From CAYGAW01 sp964347945 (GTDB lineage: Bacteria; Chloroflexota; Anaerolineae; UBA7937; B3-Chlor): DNA of 32,660 bases. Shown here in pieces: positions 6,968 to 13,707 of this stretch. Positions within the stretch are counted from its first letter, which is position 1; every line of letters starts with the position of its first letter. Position numbers and translations under genes: made by a program. A model generated the notes under the pieces. It was not told where the DNA came from and did not search any database. It saw only the letters and a program-made list of their open reading frames with translations. The stretch is taken from NCBI GenBank assembly GCA_964347945.1, contig CAYGAW010000105.1, positions 1 to 32,660 on the forward strand, read 5' to 3'.

Positions 6968-9577
6968 CTATGCTACAGGCTCCAGCACGGCCTCCCTCTC
7001 AAAGCGCAGCTGACCATCCTGCACATCAACCTTGACGGCGTCGCCGTCCGTGAACTTGCCCTCCAGCATCTCCTTGGCGAGTGGGTCCTGCAACTCCCGC
7101 TGGATCACCCTCTTCAGCGGCCGAGCGCCATAGACGGGATCGTATCCCTTCTCGGCCAGATACCGCTTGGCCTCATCTGTAACGTGCACCACTATCTTGT
7201 GCTCGGCCAGGCGCTTCTCTAGATGCCTCAGCTGGATATCGACTATCTGCACCAAATCGTCCAACGAGAGTGAGTGGAAGATGATGATCTCGTCCACCCG
7301 GTTGAGAAACTCTGGCCGGAAATGCTGATTCAGGGCTTCCAGGACGCGGCGGCGCATCTCCTCCTCATCCCGACCAGCCAGATCTCGTATCCACTGGCTG
7401 CCGATGTTGGAGGTCATGATCACCACCGTGTTCTTGAAGTTGACCACCCGGCCATGACCATCGGTCAGTCGGCCATCGTCCAGGATCTGGAGCAGCACGT
7501 TGAACACCTCGGGATGTGCCTTCTCCATTTCGTCGAAGAGGATGACCGAATACGGCTTCCTGCGCACGGCCTCGGTCAGCTGACCCCCTTCCTCATACCC
7601 GACATAGCCCGGAGGCGCGCCGATGAGGCGGGCAACCGTGTGGCGTTCCTGGTACTCGGACATGTCAAGGCGCACCATGTTCTCCTCATCATCGAAGAGG
7701 AACTCTGCCAGGGCCCTGCCCAGCTCCGTCTTGCCCACGCCCGTAGGTCCCAGGAAGATGAAGCTGCCAATGGGCCGGTTGGGGTCCTGCAAGCCAGCCC
7801 GCGCCCGTCGTACGGCATTGGAGACAGCCTCAATGGCCTCGTCCTGACCCACCACACGCATGTGGAGACGTTCTTCCATCTTCAGCAGTTTCTCCACCTC
7901 GCCTTCTATGAGCTTGGAGATGGGGATGCCCGTCCACTTGGACACCACCTCAGCGATGTCCTCCCCGTCCACCTCCTCTTTCAACATGAGTTGATCGGCC
8001 TGCAGCTCTCGCAAGCGGGCCTCGCTCTCCTTCAACTGCGCTTCTAGTTCGGCCAGCTGGCCATATCGCAGTCGCGCTGCCTGCTCCAGGTCAGCATGAC
8101 GTTCTGCTTGCTCTATCTCCAGCTTGGTCTGCTCCATCTTCTCCTTCTGCTGGCGAATCTTCTGGATAGCATCGCGCTCCAGCTGCCAGTGAGCCTTCAT
8201 GCGGTTGCTTTCCTCCTGGAGTTCCGCCAGTTCCTTCTCCAGGCGCTCCAACCTCTCCTTGGAGGCCTCGTCCTTCTCCTTCTTCAACGCCTCGCGCTCG
8301 ATCTCCAGCTGCATGATCTTGCGATCTATCTCGTCCAGCTCTGCCGGCTTACTGTCTATCTCCATCCGTAGGCGCGAGGCGGCCTCATCAATGAGGTCGA
8401 TGGCTTTGTCCGGCAGGAAGCGATCACTGATGTATCTATCTGACAGGGTGGCAGAGGCAATGACCGCCGAATCCTGTATGCGCACCCCGTGGTGTACCTC
8501 GTACCTTTCTTTCAGACCCCTCAGGATGGAGATCGTCTCCTCCACCGTTGGCTCATCGATGAGGATGGGCTGAAAGCGTCGCTCCAATGCTGCGTCCTTC
8601 TCTATGTACTGGCGGTACTCGTCAATCGTGGTAGCACCGATGGCATGCAGCTCTCCTCGTGCCAGCATGGGCTTGAGCATGTTGCTGGCATCCATGGCCC
8701 CCTGGGCCGCGCCCGCGCCCACCACGGTATGGAGTTCGTCTACGAAGAGTATGATCTGCCCCTCGGACTCGGTTATCTCGTTGAGTACGGCCTTCAGTCG
8801 TTCCTCGAACTCGCCGCGGAACTTTGCCCCAGCGATCAGCGCTCCCAAGTCCAGAGCCACCACGCGCTTGTCCTTGAGGCCTTCGGGCACATCGCCACGC
8901 ACGACGCGCTGCGCGAGGCCCTCCGCGATGGCGGTCTTGCCCACACCGGGATCGCCGATCAGCACCGGGTTGTTCTTGGTGCGGCGAGAGAGAACCTGGA
9001 TTACACGGCGAATCTCTTCATCGCGGCCTATCACCGGGTCCAGCTTCCCCTGCCGAGCCAGCTGGGTCAGGTCACGGCTGTATTTGTCAAGTGCCTGGTA
9101 CTTTCCCTCAGGATTGGCGTCTGTTACGCGTTGCGTGCCTCGAATGCTGGTTAGCACCTGGTAAATGCTCTCGCCGGTGACGCCCAAGTCCCTCAAGATC
9201 TCGTAGGCGGGACCCTTGGCACGATCGTCTGTGATTGCGATGAGCAGGTGCTCGGTCGAGATGTACTCGTCCCGCAGACGTCCCGCCTCCTCCGTCGCGA
9301 CAGTGAAGACCTGCTGCAGACGGGGTGAGACGTACACCTGGGCTGCCGCCCCGCGGACCTGCGGCATCCTGCCCAGCTCATCCTCCAGCCTCTGCCCCAC
9401 CAAGTTGGGGTCAACCTCGAGCTTGCGCAAGATCTGCGGCGCAATGCCCCCCTCCTGGCTCAACAGAGCCGACAGCAGGTGTTCAGGTTCTATCTGACTA
9501 TGATTATGACTTCTGGCCAACTCCTGGGCGGAGACGACCGCCCCTTGGGCCTTTTCAGTGAATCTGTTCAAATCCAT
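6968..9577 (-). CDS. clpB: Protein disaggregase ClpB
   Basis: The 869-residue Hsp100 disaggregase matches the usual 850-870 for the family. It extracts polypeptides from aggregates together with DnaK/DnaJ. Clp_N repeats cover 1-148. The first AAA+ module has GDPGVGKT (208-215) and IILFVDELHTVVGAG. A long coiled-coil middle domain rich in E/K/Q/R (about 405-530) is the ClpB hallmark. The second AAA+ module has GPTGVGKTE, MVRLDMSEYQERHTVARLIG (Walker region and pore loop GYVGYEEGG) and a C-terminal small domain. No LGF/IGL ClpP-docking loop is seen where ClpC has one. The start codon follows GAGGAG at about 11 bases. It lies 33 bp after hspR in the same direction, consistent with an HspR-regulated dnaJ-hspR-clpB operon. 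Confidence 0.97.
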   Translation of the reverse strand: MDLNRFTEKAQGAVVSAQELARSHNHSQIEPEHLLSALLSQEGGIAPQILRKLEVDPNLVGQRLEDELGRMPQVRGAAAQVYVSPRLQQVFTVATEEAGRLRDEYISTEHLLIAITDDRAKGPAYEILRDLGVTGESIYQVLTSIRGTQRVTDANPEGKYQALDKYSRDLTQLARQGKLDPVIGRDEEIRRVIQVLSRRTKNNPVLIGDPGVGKTAIAEGLAQRVVRGDVPEGLKDKRVVALDLGALIAGAKFRGEFEERLKAVLNEITESEGQIILFVDELHTVVGAGAAQGAMDASNMLKPMLARGELHAIGATTIDEYRQYIEKDAALERRFQPILIDEPTVEETISILRGLKERYEVHHGVRIQDSAVIASATLSDRYISDRFLPDKAIDLIDEAASRLRMEIDSKPAELDEIDRKIMQLEIEREALKKEKDEASKERLERLEKELAELQEESNRMKAHWQLERDAIQKIRQQKEKMEQTKLEIEQAERHADLEQAARLRYGQLAELEAQLKESEARLRELQADQLMLKEEVDGEDIAEVVSKWTGIPISKLIEGEVEKLLKMEERLHMRVVGQDEAIEAVSNAVRRARAGLQDPNRPIGSFIFLGPTGVGKTELGRALAEFLFDDEENMVRLDMSEYQERHTVARLIGAPPGYVGYEEGGQLTEAVRRKPYSVILFDEMEKAHPEVFNVLLQILDDGRLTDGHGRVVNFKNTVVIMTSNIGSQWIRDLAGRDEEEMRRRVLEALNQHFRPEFLNRVDEIIIFHSLSLDDLVQIVDIQLRHLEKRLAEHKIVVHVTDEAKRYLAEKGYDPVYGARPLKRVIQRELQDPLAKEMLEGKFTDGDAVKVDVQDGQLRFEREAVLEPVA

Positions 9578-9610
9578 TGTCTATGAATCTCCTCGCGTGT
9601 GAATTTCTCA

Positions 9611-9955
9611 CTAAGAGACATCCTCAAGAAGGCCGCGCAGGCGCGCTATCTCCTCCTCGGCCTCAGCCTGCAAGCGGTCCATTTCCTCCTGCATCTCCTC
9701 CATTCTTTTCCTCATGTTGAATATTACCTCGACCCCTGCCAGGTTGACGCCCAGGTCATCAACGAGACGGTTGATCGCCCGCAGCCGCTCGATATCTCTG
9801 GGCGAGTAGAGGCGACGGTTGCCCCGGGAGCGCTGAGGGCGTATCAGTCCCACGCGCTCGTAGTAGCGCAGAGTCTGCGGGTGCAACTCCACCATCCTTG
9901 CGGCTATGCTAATCACATAGCAGGGCTCGTCATACAGTGGGTCTCTGTTCTCCAT
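9611..9955 (-). CDS. hspR: Heat-shock transcriptional repressor HspR (MerR family)
   Basis: The product is 114 residues. The MerR-type winged helix-turn-helix covers about 13-80: YVISIAARMVELHPQTLRYYE, GLIRPQRSRGNRRLYSPRDIERL in adjoining segments. A C-terminal coiled coil of about 30 residues (NMRKRMEEMQEEMDRLQ onwards) would mediate dimerisation. HspR of Actinobacteria and related groups represses dnaK/clpB/hsp20 loci through inverted-repeat HAIR sites and uses DnaK as co-repressor. Placement between a J-protein gene and clpB is the classic context. The start is preceded by AAGGGGG. The protein probably autoregulates the operon promoter at 10993-11021, but I do not see a canonical HAIR sequence there. 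Confidence 0.92.
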   Translation of the reverse strand: MENRDPLYDEPCYVISIAARMVELHPQTLRYYERVGLIRPQRSRGNRRLYSPRDIERLRAINRLVDDLGVNLAGVEVIFNMRKRMEEMQEEMDRLQAEAEEEIARLRGLLEDVS

Positions 9956-10003
9956 TCATCTAACCCCCTTGCGCCCAACGACATCTCACATTCGATAGAG
10001 AGC

Positions 10004-10945
10004 TTAGCGCATAGTTGCCAGTTGTCTGAATAACTCCTTCTCATTATCGCTCAGATGCTCAGGCACCTTGACCCGCACCTTGGCGTAGAGGTCCCCTTTG
10101 GTGCCCGAGTCCTTCATGCGGGGCATACCTTGCCCCTTCAACCGAAAGGTCTTACCCCCTTGCGTCTCTGGCGGGATCTTGAGCATAGCGCCTCCTTTGA
10201 GGGTGGGTACCCTCACCTCACCCCCCAACACTGCTGTGTAAAGATCGACAGGCACTTCGCAGTACAGATCATCGCCCTTGCGCTCGAAAGTACGATGGGA
10301 CAGCACCCTCACCCTCAGATAGAGATCGCCTTTGGCTCCGCCGCCGAGGCCCTCGCCTCCTTCGCCTCTCATGCGCACCCTGGATCCGGTCTCAACGCCG
10401 GCCGGTATCTTGACTTCCAGGCGGCGCCCGTCCTTCTGGAGAATCCTGGTGGTCCCAGAGAAGGCCTCCTCCAGGGTGACCTCCACCTCCTGCTCGTAGT
10501 CCTGACCAGGAGCGACACGGGGCTGCCCTCGCGCTCCCCAGGTGGTCCCACCGCGACCTCCTAGCCCGCCGAAGATGGCGCTGAAGAAATCGGAGAAGCC
10601 GCCGGCGCCGCCAAAGAGATCGCCAAGATCCGCGTATTCAACGTGAACGCGAGCACCCCCCGGTTGAGCATACCACTGCGCCCAATCGAAGCCACCTGGT
10701 TCACCCCCCGCACGCTGCCACTGGCGCCAACTGGTGCCCAGTTGGTCGTACTTCTTTCGCTTCTCGGGATCACTAAGTACCTCGTGGGCTTCGTTGATCT
10801 CCTTGAACCGCTCTTCGGCCCCAGCGTCGCCCGGGTTCACGTCTGGATGGCACTTCCGCGCCAGCTTCCGGTAGGCCTTCTTGATCTCCTTCTCGCTAGC
10901 ATTCCGGTCGACACCCAGGATCTTGTAGTAGTCCTTGTATTCCAT
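10004..10945 (-). CDS. cbpA: J-domain co-chaperone, DnaJ/CbpA type without zinc fingers
   Basis: The product is 313 residues and starts with AGGAGGAGC directly ahead of ATG. The J domain spans 1-68, with the HPD tripeptide at 33-35 that stimulates DnaK ATPase. A G/F-rich linker follows (SDFFSAIFGGLGGRGG). Two beta-barrel client-binding domains come next, with VEVTLEEAFSGTTR and GDLYLRVRVLSHRTFER. The CxxCxGxG zinc-finger repeats of DnaJ are absent, so this is a type II/CbpA-like protein. It leads the operon with hspR (48 bp downstream) and clpB. DnaK and GrpE are not in the window, and the gene could equally be annotated dnaJ2. Confidence 0.93.
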   Translation of the reverse strand: MEYKDYYKILGVDRNASEKEIKKAYRKLARKCHPDVNPGDAGAEERFKEINEAHEVLSDPEKRKKYDQLGTSWRQWQRAGGEPGGFDWAQWYAQPGGARVHVEYADLGDLFGGAGGFSDFFSAIFGGLGGRGGTTWGARGQPRVAPGQDYEQEVEVTLEEAFSGTTRILQKDGRRLEVKIPAGVETGSRVRMRGEGGEGLGGGAKGDLYLRVRVLSHRTFERKGDDLYCEVPVDLYTAVLGGEVRVPTLKGGAMLKIPPETQGGKTFRLKGQGMPRMKDSGTKGDLYAKVRVKVPEHLSDNEKELFRQLATMR

Positions 10946-10992
10946 GCTCCTCCTGCCCAGTATGGCTTCAGATACACGACTCGATTACTCAT

Positions 10993-11021
10993 ATTATACC
11001 ATTCTGTGAGACTTCTGTCAA
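10993..11021 (-). promoter_or_regulatory. Consensus promoter of the dnaJ-hspR-clpB operon
   Basis: TTGACA (11021-11016), 17 bases, TATAAT (10998-10993) on the minus strand is a perfect housekeeping match, 48 bases ahead of the dnaJ start. A perfect box suggests that heat control depends on repression rather than an alternative sigma factor. No CIRCE or exact HAIR palindrome was found around it. Confidence 0.85.
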
Positions 11022-11062
11022 GCTGGCCGTAATGATAGTTGAGCCTCTTGTTGTCTAGATAT

Positions 11063-11091
11063 TTGACAAATCCCCGAAGATTTGCTATAAT
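11063..11091 (+). promoter_or_regulatory. Consensus promoter of hsp20-1 with inverted repeat across the spacer
   Basis: TTGACA (11063-11068), 17 bases, TATAAT (11086-11091) again match consensus perfectly. An inverted repeat CAAATC-CCCGAA-GATTTG (11067-11084) fills the space between the two boxes, exactly where a repressor would block RNA polymerase. It does not match CIRCE or HAIR. It is divergent from the dnaJ promoter, with 41 bases between the two -35 boxes. Confidence 0.8.
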
Positions 11092-11145
11092 ACATACAGG
11101 CAGTGCCCGCGGGACAATCACACAAGACAGAAAGGAGTGTGGAGC

Positions 11146-11598
11146 ATGAGCATCGTACGTTGGGAACCATTCCGTGACTTCATGACCTTGCGAGAGGCTA
11201 TGGACCGGCTCTTCGAAGAAAGCTTCGTGGGTCCGCCCCGTCGCGAGTGGTTGGCTCCCACCGAGGCCACCCTCGCGCTGGACATGTTCCAGACTGAGGA
11301 CAGCGTGGTTGTGAGGACTTCCGTCCCGGGCGTGAAGCCGGACGACATCGACATCACCATCAGTGGTAATACCCTCAGCATCGCAGGGGAGACCAAGGAA
11401 GAGGAGGAGGTCAAAGAGGAGAACTACATCCGCCGCGAGCGGCGGTACGGCTCTTTCGCCCGGTCGATCGCCCTGCCTGAAGGCACCGACCCAGACAATA
11501 CAGAGGCTTCCTTCGAGGATGGCATCCTGACCTTGACCATCCCCAAGGCGCCCGAGGCCAAGCCCAAGGTCATCAAAGTCAAGGGCAAGAAGAAGTAA
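11146..11598 (+). CDS. hsp20: Small heat-shock protein, Hsp20/alpha-crystallin family (copy 1)
   Basis: The product is 150 residues from ATG 11146, eight bases after AAAGGAG. A GTG at 11137 is in frame but overlaps the ribosome site, so I reject it. The N-terminus MSIVRWEPFRDFMTLREAMD is typical of bacterial class A Hsp20. The alpha-crystallin domain runs from about residue 43 to 140, with VVRTSVPGVKPDDIDITI and FEDGILTLTIPKA, the latter holding the conserved GxLxxxxPK strand. The protein is an ATP-independent holdase that binds unfolding proteins for later refolding by DnaK/ClpB. It is monocistronic, with a strong terminator directly after it. Confidence 0.95.
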   Translation: MSIVRWEPFRDFMTLREAMDRLFEESFVGPPRREWLAPTEATLALDMFQTEDSVVVRTSVPGVKPDDIDITISGNTLSIAGETKEEEEVKEENYIRRERRYGSFARSIALPEGTDPDNTEASFEDGILTLTIPKAPEAKPKVIKVKGKKK

Positions 11599-11625
11599 AG
11601 CATACACCACAGAGTGCTGATTCAA

Positions 11626-11657
11626 GAGGAGCGGGCGATTGGCCCGCTCCTCGCTTT
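11626..11657 (+). terminator. Terminator of hsp20-1
   Basis: GAGGAGCGGGC and GCCCGCTCCTC form an 11-bp perfect stem with a 5-base loop, followed by GCTTT. It lies 27 bases after the hsp20-1 stop and before the convergent TPR gene end at 11693. Confidence 0.85.
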
Positions 11658-11692
11658 ACGCTGGAAGACGACTGGTGCCCTCAAGGCAGATT

Positions 11693-12856
11693 CTACAACC
11701 CCATGACCAGTCTGGCGAACCTCTCGTCGCCCCGGATGTTGTCGAAGTCCTCATCTCCTCTGGCGTCATCGCGGAAGCTCGGTTCCAGCACTATGGCCGT
11801 CTCCAAGCATTCGACCGCTTGTCGCGCTTTCTTGAGCAGGGAGTAGGCGCAGGCGAGGTTGTAGTGCGCTGTCGCGTCCTTGGGACTGAGCTTGGCCGCC
11901 TTTCGACAGTCCTCCACGGCCTCCTTGAGGAGCCCCAACTCCATGTAGGCCACACCCCGATTGAGGTAGGCTCTCGCATACTCGGGCTCCAGCTCAAGGG
12001 CTGTGGTATGCTCTTCAACCGCTTCCTGATACCGGCCCAAATTGGCGTAAGCGACGCCCAAGTTAGTGTGAGCCAGAGCCGAATCGGGGTCCAGTTCCAG
12101 AGCTTGGCCGTGATCTTGAATAGCTCTCTCGTGCTGTCCCATCATATCATGGGCCACGCCGCGGTTGGTGTGAGGTAGAGGGTCCTGCGGGTCCAGCTCG
12201 ATGGCCCTATCACAGTCAGCGATGGCTCGCTGGTACTCCCCCAGGTCTATGTAGTTCTTGCCGCGGTTGACGTACGCCAACGGATAATCGGGTGACAACT
12301 CGATGGCCTTGTTGTAATCAGCCAGGGCTGCCTGGTAGTCGCCCTTCTCGTTGTAAGCGACACCTCTGTTCACGTAGGCCAACACATACTCCTCATCCAA
12401 CTCGATGGCCATGCTGTGATCTCGGATCGCCTGATCGTGCTGCCCCAGATTGCGGTGTGCCACACCGCGATTCGTATAGGGCAGCGGATCGTCAGGATCC
12501 AACTCGATGGCCGTGCTGTGGTCCTTGATCTCCTTTCGATACTGTCCCGTCTCCCCGTAGGCCACCCCCCGATCTACGTACGCCAGCACGAAATCGGGCT
12601 TCAACTCCAAAGCCCTTGTGTAGTCTCTGATAGCCTGTTCGTAGGCTCCCCGCTCGCTGTAGATCAGACCGCGGCGGTAATACGCTTCGGCGTCTCTAGG
12701 ATTTGCCTCGATGGCCTTGGTGAGCTCCCAAATCTCCCTGATATCTTCAGGTACCGGCTCTCTTGGACCTCGCAGCGTCCTGAAGACATAGAAGACAGCT
12801 ACTGCCACAGCCACCGCCAGCAGAATGCCCACCACCAATGCTACTTGGGTCAGCAT
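11693..12856 (-). CDS. Membrane-anchored tetratricopeptide-repeat protein
   Basis: The product is 387 residues from ATG 12856, which follows AAGGAGG at five bases. A longer frame from 12892 lacks a ribosome site. One N-terminal membrane segment (LTQVALVVGILLAVAVAVAV, about 2-21) is followed by nine 34-residue TPR units from about residue 50 to the C-terminus, such as AYVNRGVAYNEKGDYQAALA. The units are so alike (NRGVAYxxxGxxxxAI, then D-x-AIELDP) that the DNA forms a run of similar 102-bp repeats. TPRs are protein-interaction scaffolds; no enzymatic domain is present. Topology would leave the repeats on one face of the membrane. Its place between two hsp20 genes suggests a quality-control role, but that is inference. 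Confidence 0.88.
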   Translation of the reverse strand: MLTQVALVVGILLAVAVAVAVFYVFRTLRGPREPVPEDIREIWELTKAIEANPRDAEAYYRRGLIYSERGAYEQAIRDYTRALELKPDFVLAYVDRGVAYGETGQYRKEIKDHSTAIELDPDDPLPYTNRGVAHRNLGQHDQAIRDHSMAIELDEEYVLAYVNRGVAYNEKGDYQAALADYNKAIELSPDYPLAYVNRGKNYIDLGEYQRAIADCDRAIELDPQDPLPHTNRGVAHDMMGQHERAIQDHGQALELDPDSALAHTNLGVAYANLGRYQEAVEEHTTALELEPEYARAYLNRGVAYMELGLLKEAVEDCRKAAKLSPKDATAHYNLACAYSLLKKARQAVECLETAIVLEPSFRDDARGDEDFDNIRGDERFARLVMGL

Positions 12857-13068
12857 CTCGCCCTCCTTGATTCTTCTGACCGGTTGGGGCACACGCTGTT
12901 GGAGAGCACGACGGCAGGATGAGAAAGACCGTGGGCTTGGCGAGATGTAGAAGCGTCAGCCGCGGACTGGATAGAGCCAACTTGGGCGCTCTTCCCGTCT
13001 CTTGCACGCCCAGCGGCAATGGGCGCGAACGCCCAAGCTGCGAAGAAAGAAAAGCCCAACCTTTTCAT
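12850..13068 (-). CDS. Possible 72-residue upstream ORF coupled to the TPR gene
   Basis: ATG 13068 follows GGGGAGG at five bases, and is the first good start on the transcript expected from the promoter at 13122-13150. The product begins MKRLGFSFFAAWAFAPIAAG, signal-peptide-like, then becomes low-complexity and polar with two Cys. Its TGA (12852-12850) lies three bases inside the TPR gene start (ATGCTGA), an arrangement typical of translational coupling. No family is recognised and codon use is unremarkable, so it could be chance. If real it is either a small secreted peptide or a leader that tunes TPR translation. Confidence 0.35.
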   Translation of the reverse strand: MKRLGFSFFAAWAFAPIAAGRARDGKSAQVGSIQSAADASTSRQAHGLSHPAVVLSNSVCPNRSEESRRARC

Positions 13069-13121
13069 GGTGCCTCCCCGGCGAGGACTCAAGCCTGGTC
13101 CCTGCGCTTGCAACCATCTTT

Positions 13122-13150
13122 ATTATACCACATCGCGAAGAATACTTCAA
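13122..13150 (-). promoter_or_regulatory. Promoter of the TPR transcript
   Basis: TTGAAG (13150-13145), 17 bases, TATAAT (13127-13122) on the minus strand. It is divergent from the hsp20-2 promoter only 26 bases away, so an operator there could affect both. Confidence 0.8.
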
Positions 13151-13173
13151 CACGTGATCTGTCCAGACTGTGG

Positions 13174-13205
13174 AATTTGAGAAATACGCTCAAATTTGGT
13201 AAAAT
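13174..13205 (+). promoter_or_regulatory. hsp20-2/lon promoter with HAIR-like inverted repeat
   Basis: TTGAGA (13177-13182), 17 bases, TAAAAT (13200-13205). A perfect inverted repeat AATTTGAG-N7-CTCAAATT (13174-13196) covers the -35 box and half the spacer. The arms contain the TTGAG/CTCAA core of the HspR HAIR consensus (CTTGAGT-N7-ACTCAAG), but the cores are seven rather than nine bases apart. It may be a lineage-specific HspR operator or the site of another regulator. Confidence 0.75.
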
Positions 13206-13257
13206 CAATGTAGTAAGAATGTCAACAAGACCTTTGCAGAGCTGAGAGGATGACGAG

Positions 13258-13707
13258 ATGCGAGAATCGGAGAAGTGGGTGGCGGACGAACTGGAGAGGA
13301 TGTACTCGGAGATGCATCGCATGATCAGACGGTTCGTGCCGCCTGAGCAGTGGAACGACATCTTGCGTCACAGAGGCTGGCGTCCACCCACCGACGTTTA
13401 TGAAACCGACACTGCTGCCGTCGTTCGCGTGGAGGTAGCTGGCGTAGACAGCAAGCAGGTAGACATTTCCTTCGCCAACCGCATCTTGACCGTGACGGGG
13501 ATGCGTCGTGATCCGGCAGACAAGCTGACATATCAGCAGATGGAGATCAAGTACGGCGCTTTCAGAACCGACGTGTTTCTACCCTGGACAGTGAAGGAGA
13601 AGGACATAGAGGCGAGTTACGAGGATGGGTTCCTGGTGATCGTCCTGCCCAAGGCGAAGGGCAAGCACAAGGTGCCCATCACCGTTATCGAGGAGAGTAC
13701 CGAATGA
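13258..13707 (+). CDS. hsp20: Small heat-shock protein, Hsp20 family (copy 2), coupled to lon
   Basis: The product is 149 residues; the ATG at 13258 follows GAGAGGA at about seven bases. The alpha-crystallin domain covers about 40-140, with PPTDVYETDTAAVVRVEVAG, VDISFANRILTVTG and YEDGFLVIVLPKAKG. It is only distantly similar to copy 1, and its N-terminal arm (MRESEKWVADELERMYSEMH) is different, so the two probably have separate client ranges or partners. The stop codon overlaps the lon start (ATGA at 13704-13707), implying translational coupling of holdase and protease. Transcription is from the promoter with the HAIR-like repeat. Confidence 0.93.
   Translation: MRESEKWVADELERMYSEMHRMIRRFVPPEQWNDILRHRGWRPPTDVYETDTAAVVRVEVAGVDSKQVDISFANRILTVTGMRRDPADKLTYQQMEIKYGAFRTDVFLPWTVKEKDIEASYEDGFLVIVLPKAKGKHKVPITVIEESTE

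Noticed and set aside
7274..8047. Long open frame of 257 codons antisense to clpB
   Set aside because: It is a codon-bias shadow of clpB, without ribosome site or recognisable family.
11137..11145. GTG start adding three codons to hsp20-1
   Set aside because: The GTG lies inside the AAAGGAG ribosome site; ATG 11146 has ideal spacing.
10946..11145. CIRCE or canonical HAIR element at the dnaJ/hsp20 divergent promoters
   Set aside because: Neither TTAGCACTC-N9-GAGTGCTAA nor CTTGAGT-N7-ACTCAAG is present; only a different palindrome was found.
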